A stretch of 64,000 bases of DNA from Mayfieldus sp038317345 (lineage in GTDB: Bacteria > Actinomycetota > Thermoleophilia > Solirubrobacterales > 70-9): the NCBI GenBank assembly GCA_038317345.1, contig JBBQBH010000005.1:1-64000 (forward strand). Reading direction: 5' to 3'. Below the pieces are notes generated by a model. The model had not been told where the DNA came from, searched no databases, and saw nothing but the letters and a program-made list of their open reading frames with translations. The position numbers and the translations under genes were made by a program. Numbering within the stretch: the stretch's first letter is position 1; every line of letters begins with the position of its first letter. This document shows, in pieces, positions 1 to 7,196 of this stretch.

Positions 1-1
1 G

Positions 2-241
2 GCCCAAAACGGCACCACCGGCACCGCGCCGACCCATTCCTGCAACGCGGGCTGCTTCGTCGACTCGGCCAGCCCAGTGAAGGTCATCTCGGCGGCAACA
101 AGCGCCGGCATGGGCACCTATCTGACCACCGGTTACACGGCGTCGAGCCTCTCGCTCGCCACCCCGAGCAACACCAAGGTGTTGCCGGCCAATGAGGTCT
201 ACCGGGTGAACCTGGTCTGGTCACTGAACAGCGGACCCTGA
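2..241 (+). CDS. 3' end of a secreted WxL-type surface protein (partial)
   Basis: This reading frame is open from the window edge and stops with TGA at 239-241, so only the last 79 residues are present. The segment is rich in Thr, Ser, Ala and Gly, with two cysteines close together (HSCNAGCF). It ends in an aromatic beta-strand, VYRVNLVWSLNSGP, which resembles the C-terminal WxL-domain ending (TWTL-like) of Gram-positive cell-wall-bound proteins. A strong terminator follows 28 bases later. The WxL assignment is inferred from the short C-terminal pattern; the rest of the protein lies outside the window. Confidence 0.55.
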   Translation, partial: AQNGTTGTAPTHSCNAGCFVDSASPVKVISAATSAGMGTYLTTGYTASSLSLATPSNTKVLPANEVYRVNLVWSLNSGP

Positions 242-269
242 TTTTCTCGCCGAGGCACATCCGCTAAAG

Positions 270-297
270 AAAGGCCCGCTTCGGCGGGCCTTTCTCT
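270..297 (+). terminator. Intrinsic terminator after the WxL-type gene
   Basis: A perfect 10-bp stem (AAAGGCCCGC / GCGGGCCTTT) encloses a TTCG tetraloop and is followed by a short T-rich stretch (TTTCTCTT). It closes the transcription unit that enters from the left. Confidence 0.9.
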
Positions 298-337
298 TGC
301 TGCAATCCAGTCGAGGCATTGGCGCTCTCGCTTCGCG

Positions 338-343
338 TAGGCT
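338..343 (+). promoter_or_regulatory. -10 element of a leaderless gene
   Basis: The hexamer TAGGCT matches TANNNT and ends exactly 6 bases before the ATG at 350. That places the expected transcription start on or next to the first base of the start codon. Confidence 0.5.
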
Positions 344-349
344 CAGAGC

Positions 350-697
350 ATGGCGCAGACCAGGAAACGCAGACGCCGCAAGCACCGCGGCACCCAGGGC
401 GGTCGGATCGACACCAAGCGCCGCGGGCGGCCGCGCAGCCGGGCGGAGGCGCAGCAGCGCGCCCGCAGCAAGAAGCGCCCTGCGCGCGGCGATCGACCCC
501 CGAGTTGGCGCAGCGCCATCATTCGCGGATTCGTGATCTCGGGGCTGCTGATCGTCACGCTGCTGGTCTTCCGCAAGCCGATTGCGGCGTCGATCGCCTT
601 CGGCGTGATCATGCTGGCGGTCTATATCCCGATGGGCTACCAGATAGACCGATTCATGTGGCGGCGCCGTCAGCTGGCGCGGATGAAGGACGACTGA
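350..697 (+). CDS. Small basic two-TM membrane protein, unknown function
   Basis: The 115-residue product has a very basic N-terminal half of about 60 residues (RKRRRRKHR near the start). Two hydrophobic segments follow, around residues 63-80 and 83-100, then a charged tail (WRRRQLARMKDD). It should be a small inner-membrane protein with the basic region in the cytoplasm, perhaps touching nucleic acid or phospholipid headgroups; that is inference. The start is supported by a TAGGCT hexamer 6 bases upstream. Its TGA overlaps the ATG of the next gene, so it is cotranscribed with the metallo-hydrolase and hisS. I do not recognise a named family. Confidence 0.75.
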   Translation: MAQTRKRRRRKHRGTQGGRIDTKRRGRPRSRAEAQQRARSKKRPARGDRPPSWRSAIIRGFVISGLLIVTLLVFRKPIAASIAFGVIMLAVYIPMGYQIDRFMWRRRQLARMKDD

Positions 698-1335
698 TGG
701 ACGTCCAGTCGCTGACCGTCGGCCCGGTGGCCGAGAACTCCTACCTGCTGCGAGAGGGCGACTCCGATCGTGCGTTGATCGTCGACCCGGGGGACGAGGC
801 GGAGCGCATCCTGGAGCCCGTGGAGGCGCTCGGTCTCACGGTCGAGGCGATCCTGATCACCCATTGCCACTTCGACCACATTGGCGCGGTGGCGCCGGTG
901 GCCCGCGCGACCGGTGCCAAGGTCTATTGCCCGGAGATCGAGGTCCCGGTCCTGGCCGACATCATGTCCTGGGTTCCGGGGCCGATGTTCGGGCCCTTCG
1001 AGAGCTACGTGGCCGACGAGACGGTCGCCGGCGGCGAGACGCTGGAGCTGGCCGGCTTCGAGCTCGACGTGATCTTCACGCCGGGCCACAGCCCAGGCCA
1101 TGTGACCTACTCGGTCCGCGGCGAGGACGCGATCTTCTCCGGCGACGTGCTTTTCGAGGGATCGGTGGGGCGAGTCGATCTGCCTGGTGGCGACTGGGAC
1201 ACGCTGCTGGGGTCGATCCGCACCCTGGTCGACGAGCATCCGCCCGAGACCACCGTGTATCCGGGCCACATGGGACTCACCACGCTCGGCGCCGAGCGCG
1301 CCAGCAACCCGTTCCTGGCCGAGCTTGCGCAGTGA
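697..1335 (+). CDS. MBL-fold metallo-hydrolase, glyoxalase II-like
   Basis: This 212-residue protein belongs to the metallo-beta-lactamase fold. Its zinc-binding signature THCHFDHIG (HxHxDH) lies near residue 60, a second metal-ligand region GHSPGH near residue 133, then SGDVLF and a terminal YPGH. The glyoxalase II-like subgroup hydrolyses thioesters such as S-lactoylglutathione or mycothiol conjugates; the actual substrate cannot be read from sequence. It starts at the ATG overlapping the previous stop codon and lies 54 bases upstream of hisS. That adjacency is common in actinobacteria (Rv2581c-hisS in M. tuberculosis, from memory). Length is normal. Confidence 0.88.
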   Translation: MDVQSLTVGPVAENSYLLREGDSDRALIVDPGDEAERILEPVEALGLTVEAILITHCHFDHIGAVAPVARATGAKVYCPEIEVPVLADIMSWVPGPMFGPFESYVADETVAGGETLELAGFELDVIFTPGHSPGHVTYSVRGEDAIFSGDVLFEGSVGRVDLPGGDWDTLLGSIRTLVDEHPPETTVYPGHMGLTTLGAERASNPFLAELAQ

Positions 1336-1389
1336 GCTCGCGCCCCCTCGAACGAACAGGGGTCCGGGGCGCGTGCGAGCTTTAGCCTC

Positions 1390-2625
1390 GTGAGCGGCGG
1401 CTTTCAGGCTCCGAAGGGCACCTTCGACGTCCTTCCCGAGGACGCCGTGCGTCGCGCCCGCCTCGAGCAGGCGGCGCGGTCGATCTTCGAGCGGGCCGGC
1501 TACGGGCGCATCGAGACACCGATCTTCGAGGACACCGAGCTGTTCGAGCGCGGGGTGGGCCAGTCGACGGACATCGTCAACAAGGAGATGTTCACCTTCG
1601 AGGACAAGGGCGGGCGCAGCATCACCTTGCGCCCCGAGGGGACGGCGCCGATCTGCCGCGCGTACGTCGAACACGGCATGCACACGCTGCCCCAGCCGGT
1701 GAAGCTCTGGTACTCGGGCCCGTTCTTTCGCCACGAGCGGCCGCAGGCAGGCCGATTCCGCCAGTTCAGCCAGGTCGGCGCCGAGGCGATCGGAACCGAC
1801 AGCCCGCTCGCCGACGCCGAACTGATCAAGCTGCTCCACGACCTGCTGCGCGAGCTTGGGGTGCCCGGGGTCGAGCTGAGATTGGGCAGCCTCGGCTCGC
1901 TGGAGGCGCGGGCCCGCTACCTCGAGCAGCTGAAGGGTTATCTGCACGAGCACGAGAGCGAGCTGTCCAAGGACGTTCGTGAGCGGATCGACCTCAACCC
2001 CCTGCGTGCCTTCGATGCCGACCATGAGGGGACCCGGGCTGCGATGGCAGAGGCGCCGAAGCTGCTCGACCAGCTCGACGACGAGGATGCGAGTCACTTC
2101 GAGCAGGTGCGCTCGCTGCTCGACGCGGCCGGGGTCTCCTACTCGCTCGACCCGAGTCTGGTCAGGGGGATCGACTACTACAGCCGCACGATCTTCTCCT
2201 TCGTCTGCGAGGGCCTCGGCGCCCAGTCGGAGGTCGGAGGCGGGGGACGCTACGACGGCCTCGTCGAGCAGCTCGGCGGGCCGCCGACCGCGGCGATCGG
2301 CTGGGCGGCCGGCATCGAGCGAATCCTGCTGGCGCTTGACGCCGAGGCCGAGCCGAGCTCGCGCGACGTCTTCGTAGCCGTCGCCGACGAAGAGCAGCGC
2401 CCGCGGGCACTGGCGATCGTCGTCGAGCTTCGCCACGCCGGGCTCTCGGCGGAGACCGACCTGGCCGATCGTAGCCTCAAGGGCCAGGTCCGCCAGGCCG
2501 ACCGGGTCGGCGCCCGGCAGACCCTGATCCTCGAGGCCGACGGCTCGGCCCAGTTGCGCGACATGCAAAGTGGCGAGCAGCGTGCGATCGATCCCGGCCG
2601 CGCCGTCGACGAGCTGGCTGGCTGA
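1390..2625 (+). CDS. hisS: Histidine--tRNA ligase
   Basis: The 411-residue protein is a class II aminoacyl-tRNA synthetase that charges tRNA-His in the cytoplasm. It shows motif 2 (LRPEGTAPICRAY), the histidine-specific RGIDYYSRTIF loop, GGGRYDGL, and a C-terminal anticodon-binding domain ending in a region that reads ETDLADRSLKGQVRQAD. Length is usual for bacterial HisRS. The GTG start gives the family's typical N-terminus (APKGTFDVLP). It ends 2 bases before aspS, so the two synthetases are very likely cotranscribed. Confidence 0.97.
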   Translation: MSGGFQAPKGTFDVLPEDAVRRARLEQAARSIFERAGYGRIETPIFEDTELFERGVGQSTDIVNKEMFTFEDKGGRSITLRPEGTAPICRAYVEHGMHTLPQPVKLWYSGPFFRHERPQAGRFRQFSQVGAEAIGTDSPLADAELIKLLHDLLRELGVPGVELRLGSLGSLEARARYLEQLKGYLHEHESELSKDVRERIDLNPLRAFDADHEGTRAAMAEAPKLLDQLDDEDASHFEQVRSLLDAAGVSYSLDPSLVRGIDYYSRTIFSFVCEGLGAQSEVGGGGRYDGLVEQLGGPPTAAIGWAAGIERILLALDAEAEPSSRDVFVAVADEEQRPRALAIVVELRHAGLSAETDLADRSLKGQVRQADRVGARQTLILEADGSAQLRDMQSGEQRAIDPGRAVDELAG

Positions 2626-2627
2626 CC

Positions 2628-4424
2628 ATGAACGACGGTTTTCCCGTCCTAATGCCGAATGCCTACCGGGATACCTGGTGCGGCCAGGTGCTCGCCGACC
2701 GGGTCGACCGCGAGGCCCGGGTCGCCGGCTGGGTGCACCGCCGCCGCGATCACGGGGGGCTGATCTTCATCGACCTGCGCGATCGCACCGGGTTGGTGCA
2801 GCTGGTCTTCAACCCCGACGTCGCCGGCGGGGCCCACGAGCTTGCCCACGAGCTGCGTCCCGAGAACGTCGTAAGCGCCGCCGGCCAGGTCGTGCGTCGC
2901 TCCGACGAGACGATCAACCGCGAGCTTTCGACCGGGGAGTTCGAGGTCCGCGTCGACGAGGCCGAGGTGCTCGCTGACTCCGAGACGCCGCCATTCGGGA
3001 TCGAGTCCTATGGCGGCGAGGTGGGCGAGGAGACGCGGCTTCGCTATCGCTACCTCGACCTGCGGCGCGAGCCGATGCGCGACGCGATCGCCCTGCGCCA
3101 CCGGGTCAGCTCGGCGATGCGCGCGTTCCTGAACCGCGAGGGCTTTTACGAGATCGAGACCCCGATGCTGACCCGCTCGACCCCGGAGGGCGCCCGCGAC
3201 TTCGTCGTCCCCAGTCGCCTCCAGCCGGGCTCCTTTTATGCGCTGCCGCAGTCGCCGCAGTTGTTCAAGCAGCTGCTGATGATCGCCGGCTTCGAGCGCT
3301 ACTACCAGATCGCCCGCTGCTTTCGCGACGAGGACCAGCGCGCCGACCGCCAGCTCGATTTCACCCAGCTCGACATAGAGATGTCGTTCGTGACCATGGA
3401 GGAGGTCCTCGACCTCAACGAGCGCCTGATCGCCGAGCTGCTCGCAGAGCAGGGCATCGAGGTGAAGCTGCCCCTTCCGCGTCTTGGCTACGACGAATCG
3501 ATGGCGCGCTTCGGCAGTGACCGGCCCGACCTTCGCTTCGGCCTCGAGATCTCCGATCTGACCGACGCACTACGCGATACGGACTTTCGCGCATTTCGAG
3601 GCGTCGTCGACGACGGTGGCGCGGTGCGGGGGCTGAACGCGGGCAAGCGCGAGCTCTCGCGCGCCGAGCTAGATGGGTTGATCGAGGAGGCGAAGGAGCT
3701 CGGAGCGAAGGGCCTGGTCTGGGCCTACCGCGAGGGCGATGGCTGGCGTTCGCCGATCGCCAAGTTCCTTTCCCCCGAGGAGCTGTCGGCACTCAACGAC
3801 CGCCTCGGCGCCGAGGAGGGGGACCTGCTGCTCGTGGTCGCCGACACTGCGCCGGTCGCCGCGGCGACGCTGGGCGGATTGCGCAGTCGCCTGGCGGCCC
3901 GCTGGGACCTGATTCCCGAGGGCAGCAACGAAATCACCTGGATCGTCGACTGGCCGCTTATGGAGTGGGACGAGGAGGAGGGCCGCTGGGACCCACTTCA
4001 TCACCCGTTCACCTCGCCGGCCGGGGACTTCGATCCCGAAAACCCGGGCGAGGCGAGGGCGCTTGCATACGACATGGTCTGGAACGGGGTCGAGCTCGGC
4101 GGAGGCTCGATTCGTATCAACCGCCCCGATGTGCAAAGCAACGTCTTCGAGGCGCTGGGGATCGCCAGCGACGAGGCCGAGGAACGGTTTGGTTTTCTGC
4201 TCGAGGCGCTCCGCTACGGCGCCCCGCCGCACGGCGGCATCGCCTACGGGCTCGACCGCATCGTCGCCCAGCTTCACGGGTCCGAGACGATTCGCGACGT
4301 GATCGCCTTCCCAAAGACAGCCTCCGGCAGCGATCCGCTGACTGGTGCGCCGGCGCCGGTAGACGAGGGCCAGCTACGTGAGTTGGGGCTGTCCTTGCGG
4401 GCTCCGCGCCGCCCGAACAGCTGA
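2628..4424 (+). CDS. aspS: Aspartate--tRNA ligase
   Basis: The 598-residue enzyme is a bacterial-type class II AspRS. The N-terminal OB-fold anticodon domain contains GWVHRRRDHGGLIFIDLRD. The catalytic core has the QSPQLFKQLLM segment, motif 2 in FRDEDQRADRQLDFTQ, the large GAD insertion domain in the middle, and motif 3 GGIAYGLDRI near the end. It charges tRNA-Asp. Whether it is discriminating or also charges tRNA-Asn cannot be decided here. The ATG lies 2 bases after hisS. About 180 bases without a gene follow before a convergent gene. Confidence 0.96.
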   Translation: MNDGFPVLMPNAYRDTWCGQVLADRVDREARVAGWVHRRRDHGGLIFIDLRDRTGLVQLVFNPDVAGGAHELAHELRPENVVSAAGQVVRRSDETINRELSTGEFEVRVDEAEVLADSETPPFGIESYGGEVGEETRLRYRYLDLRREPMRDAIALRHRVSSAMRAFLNREGFYEIETPMLTRSTPEGARDFVVPSRLQPGSFYALPQSPQLFKQLLMIAGFERYYQIARCFRDEDQRADRQLDFTQLDIEMSFVTMEEVLDLNERLIAELLAEQGIEVKLPLPRLGYDESMARFGSDRPDLRFGLEISDLTDALRDTDFRAFRGVVDDGGAVRGLNAGKRELSRAELDGLIEEAKELGAKGLVWAYREGDGWRSPIAKFLSPEELSALNDRLGAEEGDLLLVVADTAPVAAATLGGLRSRLAARWDLIPEGSNEITWIVDWPLMEWDEEEGRWDPLHHPFTSPAGDFDPENPGEARALAYDMVWNGVELGGGSIRINRPDVQSNVFEALGIASDEAEERFGFLLEALRYGAPPHGGIAYGLDRIVAQLHGSETIRDVIAFPKTASGSDPLTGAPAPVDEGQLRELGLSLRAPRRPNS

Positions 4425-4608
4425 CGGCTTCAGGCGGCGGTGCTACTTTCTGGCGGAGGCTCGAGCCCGTACGCCAGCTGCCTCGTGTAATTGACCCAAC
4501 ACAAATGGCTTGGGAGTCGATTTCCCGGCGTCCTGTGGGGCGTTGGGTAGACACCCACCTTCCACGAAGGGATCAAAGCCAGGGGCAGCACCGGCGGGCT
4601 GGGGCCTT

Positions 4609-5172
4609 TTAAATGCCTTGCTGCGGAGCCTTGGGCAATCCGTCAGGCGTGCGGAGGTTGTTCTGCCCGACCTTCTCAAGTGCGTCCTCGACCCAATCGC
4701 GCACCGTGGAGTGGTGAGGCTCCCAGATGCCCCAAACCGAGCGCGCCCAGGCCTCGACCGCGTCGCAGTGGGGCATCTCGCTGCGCATCTCCAGCACGTC
4801 CTGCACGGTCAGCGCGCCGTTCGTCGCGGGCGGGTTTAGCCACTTGAAGCCGGGCTCGGCCTCCACCACCCGGTTCTTCAGCGCCGTGGCGGCGGGGCCG
4901 TCGAAACCGCGCTCGAGCACCAGGTAGAGGCCGGACAGATGGGTGGCGACCGATCGGATCGAGCGAGGCTCGCGCTTACCCGGGTGCTGGGCCGCGTAAG
5001 CGTCGACGGTGAGGCGATGGCACTCGGGGTAACCCAGCTCTCCGTACTCGTAGGTCAGCAACTCCCCGTAGAGCGCCCAGCAGGCGGGGCTGGCGCCGAT
5101 GTAGGGATGGGTCGGGCCGTCGAACTCAGGAAGCACGACACCACACCCCGCACAGAGCGCCTCTCCGCTCAT
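4609..5172 (-). CDS. DUF5946 family protein
   Basis: The 187-residue protein resembles the DUF5946 family. It opens with a zinc-ribbon-like CAGCG motif and a family-typical segment around HPYIGASPACWALYGELL, followed by HRLTVDAYAAQHPG and a conserved region with SIRSVATHLSGLYLVLERG. No function is established for the family. The two N-terminal cysteines and several histidines could bind a metal (inference). Its ATG is read divergently from mnmA across a 17-base gap that carries a shared -10-like palindrome with exact 6-base spacing to both starts. Confidence 0.8.
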   Translation of the reverse strand: MSGEALCAGCGVVLPEFDGPTHPYIGASPACWALYGELLTYEYGELGYPECHRLTVDAYAAQHPGKREPRSIRSVATHLSGLYLVLERGFDGPAATALKNRVVEAEPGFKWLNPPATNGALTVQDVLEMRSEMPHCDAVEAWARSVWGIWEPHHSTVRDWVEDALEKVGQNNLRTPDGLPKAPQQGI

Positions 5173-5177
5173 GCACC

Positions 5178-5184
5178 TACCCTA
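5178..5184. promoter_or_regulatory. Shared bidirectional -10 element, TACCCTA
   Basis: On the + strand TACCCT ends 6 bases before the mnmA ATG at 5190. On the - strand TAGGGT, made from the same bases shifted by one, ends 6 bases before the DUF5946 ATG at 5172. Both genes would therefore be leaderless and would compete for polymerase at one site. Confidence 0.55.
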
Positions 5185-5189
5185 GAACC

Positions 5190-6629
5190 ATGACCGGATC
5201 CATGTCGCACCTCCTCTGGTCGGACTCGTCGCGGCGTGGGCCGGCGGCGGACGGAGCGTTCAGCGGCGCCGCCGGAGGTGCCGCTTGCGGCGATCTGGCA
5301 AGGCTCTCTTTGGCGATCGAGGATGGCGTCGTCACCGCCGCCAACTTCGATTCCGAGGGCTGCGCAGCGACGGGTGCCGCCTGCGCGGCGGCGGCCGAGC
5401 TATCCGAAGGGCATCCGGTGCTCGACGTGGCAAGGATCGGCGCCGGCGACCTCGACGCGGAGCTGGGAGGTCTCAGCCCGGCGATGCGCCATGCCGCCGG
5501 GCTCGCCGCTGACGCACTTCACCGGGCGCTCGCCGCGGCTGCGGCGTCCGGGGTCTCTCTGGCCGCCGCGGGGGAGAACCGCGTACTGGTGGCGATGAGC
5601 GGCGGCGTCGACAGTGCCACCGCAGCGCTGCTCGAACGCGAGCGAGGGGCGCAGGTGGTGGCGGTGACACTGAAGCTCTGGGCCGATCGCCAGACCGACG
5701 GCGAGCGCAGCTGCTGCTCGCCCGAGGCGGTGGTGGCGGCGCGCGACCTCGCGCACTCACTCGGCCTCCCGCACCTGACGCTCGACCTCGAGCAGCGCTT
5801 CCGGGCCGAGGTGGTGGACCGATTCATCGCCGGCTACGCCGCCGGGCGGACGCCCAATCCCTGCGTGCTGTGCAACGGGGAGGTGCGGCTCGAGGCGATG
5901 ATCGATCTTGCCGGGAGGGTGGGGGCGAGGCGGCTCGTCACCGGCCATTACGCCCGCATCGTCGACGACGGCGACGGGCCGCTGCTTGCCGCGGCGGCTG
6001 ACCCCGCCAAGGACCAGAGCTACATGCTCGGTGCCCTGCGCCCCGAGCTGCTCGAGAAATTGAGTTTCCCGCTCGCCGAGCTGGAAAAGCCTGCGGTCCG
6101 CGAGATCGCAGCTCGGAACGGATTGGCGGTGGCGAGCAGGCCCGAGAGCCAGGACCTCTGTTTCCTCGCCGGTCAGGGGAAGCGGGCGTTCCTGCGCCGC
6201 CACGGTCAGCTCCCCGATCGCGAGGGCGAGTTGATCGACGCTCGCGGACGGACGCTGGCCCGTCATCGCGGCCACCATCACTTCACGGTCGGCCAGCGGC
6301 GTGGCATCGGAGTCGCCGCCCGGGAGCCGCTCTACGTACTGTCGACCGACGCCGCTGGCAACACGGTCACGGTTGGGACTGCCGAGGAGCTGCAGACGCA
6401 ACGGGTCGCCGTTTGCGACGCGGTGCTCCATCGCCACGGCGAGCGCGTGGACAGGGTGCGGCTGCGCTACCACGCCCGACCGGTGCCCTGCGCTGCGCCG
6501 GCCGCCGACCCCGGCCGCCACGAGCGCCTCGAGGTCGAGTTGGCGGAGCCCGCCGCTGCGGCTGCGCCGGGTCAGCTGGCGGCGCTGATGTGCGGCGAGA
6601 CGATCGTCGGCCACGGGACGATCGCCTAG
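5190..6629 (+). CDS. mnmA: IscU/NifU-like domain fused to tRNA 2-thiouridylase MnmA
   Basis: The protein has 479 residues against about 360 for ordinary MnmA. Residues 1-120 form an IscU/NifU-type iron-sulfur scaffold-like domain with AACGD (Cys33), EGCAATGAAC (Cys58, Cys65) and a HAA triplet at 101-103 where IscU has HCS. The rest is MnmA: PP-loop SGGVDS at 137-142, NPCVLCN (Cys225, Cys228) and QDLCF (Cys324), the two catalytic cysteine positions being 228 and 324. MnmA thiolates U34 of Lys, Glu and Gln tRNAs using sulfur from a cysteine desulfurase. The fused domain may deliver sulfur or an Fe-S cluster in cis (inference). The start is set by TACCCT 6 bases upstream. The 3' end overlaps the convergent peroxiredoxin gene by 4 bases. 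Confidence 0.92.
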   Translation: MTGSMSHLLWSDSSRRGPAADGAFSGAAGGAACGDLARLSLAIEDGVVTAANFDSEGCAATGAACAAAAELSEGHPVLDVARIGAGDLDAELGGLSPAMRHAAGLAADALHRALAAAAASGVSLAAAGENRVLVAMSGGVDSATAALLERERGAQVVAVTLKLWADRQTDGERSCCSPEAVVAARDLAHSLGLPHLTLDLEQRFRAEVVDRFIAGYAAGRTPNPCVLCNGEVRLEAMIDLAGRVGARRLVTGHYARIVDDGDGPLLAAAADPAKDQSYMLGALRPELLEKLSFPLAELEKPAVREIAARNGLAVASRPESQDLCFLAGQGKRAFLRRHGQLPDREGELIDARGRTLARHRGHHHFTVGQRRGIGVAAREPLYVLSTDAAGNTVTVGTAEELQTQRVAVCDAVLHRHGERVDRVRLRYHARPVPCAAPAADPGRHERLEVELAEPAAAAAPGQLAALMCGETIVGHGTIA

Positions 6630-7177
6630 CTCAGTAGCACCACCGCCTTCGCCGCGTCGCTGCCCGGCGGAAAGACCGGATAGATCACCTCGTCGATGGT
6701 TCCCCCGCGGGCGATCAGGGTGAGTCGTTTGTAGAGGCGCATCCCGCCAGTTTCGAAGGTCGGAAGCCCGGGATCGTCCGCCGGCCGAAGCTCGCCGTCG
6801 TTGAGCAGCGGGAAGGGGATCTGCTCACGCGCGGCGAACTCGCGCTGCTCGTCGAGCGGCTGAGCGCTCAATCCGCGAACGGTGGCGCCGAGCGCGCGCA
6901 GCTCGCTGTGGAGGTCGCGAAAGCCACAATTCTGCGGCGTGCAACCGCGGGCGCCGGGGAACTCGCCCCAGCCCTCCGGGAGCGGTTGGCCCGGAACACC
7001 GGTGCGTGGGTAGACGTAGATGACCAGCGTTCCAGCGGTGGCATCGGCCAGGTTCACGTCCTCGCCCGAGGTCGCGGGAAGCGTGATTGGCGGCAGTTCT
7101 CCGCCCCGCAGGTGGTCGGCGCCGCCATCGTCCTCGGGGACCGGAAGGTCGGGCGGGAGATCGCGGAAGCTCTCCAT
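6626..7177 (-). CDS. Peroxiredoxin, AhpC/TSA redoxin fold
   Basis: The 183-residue thioredoxin-fold protein carries the pair Cys79/Cys84 in GARGCTPQNCGFRD, matching the peroxidatic and resolving cysteines of PrxQ/Bcp-type peroxiredoxins that reduce hydroperoxides with thioredoxin-like donors. An insertion YPRTGVPGQPLPEGW precedes the active site. Downstream regions AAREQIPFPLLND and MRLYKRLTLIA fit the fold. No signal peptide is seen, so it should be cytoplasmic. It is transcribed divergently from alaS with 19 bases between starts, and its end overlaps the convergent mnmA stop. Confidence 0.85.
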   Translation of the reverse strand: MESFRDLPPDLPVPEDDGGADHLRGGELPPITLPATSGEDVNLADATAGTLVIYVYPRTGVPGQPLPEGWGEFPGARGCTPQNCGFRDLHSELRALGATVRGLSAQPLDEQREFAAREQIPFPLLNDGELRPADDPGLPTFETGGMRLYKRLTLIARGGTIDEVIYPVFPPGSDAAKAVVLLS

Positions 7178-7182
7178 CCCCG

Positions 7183-7188
7183 TAGATT
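7183..7188 (+). promoter_or_regulatory. -10 element of alaS; overlaps a weaker reverse element
   Basis: TAGATT ends 8 bases before the alaS GTG at 7197. Read on the - strand, the overlapping bases 7189-7184 give GAATCT, 6 bases before the peroxiredoxin ATG at 7177. The reverse element deviates at its first base, so its call is weaker. Confidence 0.4.
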
Positions 7189-7196
7189 CTCACCTT

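Noticed and set aside
670..2568. 632-residue antisense open frame across the metallo-hydrolase and hisS
   Set aside because: It is a GC-rich shadow of the real genes on the other strand, with low-complexity Arg/Leu/Ala composition and no recognisable domain. Similar shadows occur at 10455-11858, 22752-24620 and 46472-48352.
4425..4608. Short frames in the gap between aspS and the DUF5946 gene
   Set aside because: They have no homology, no suitable start signals and arise from GC-rich sequence. No terminator with a T-tract was found either.
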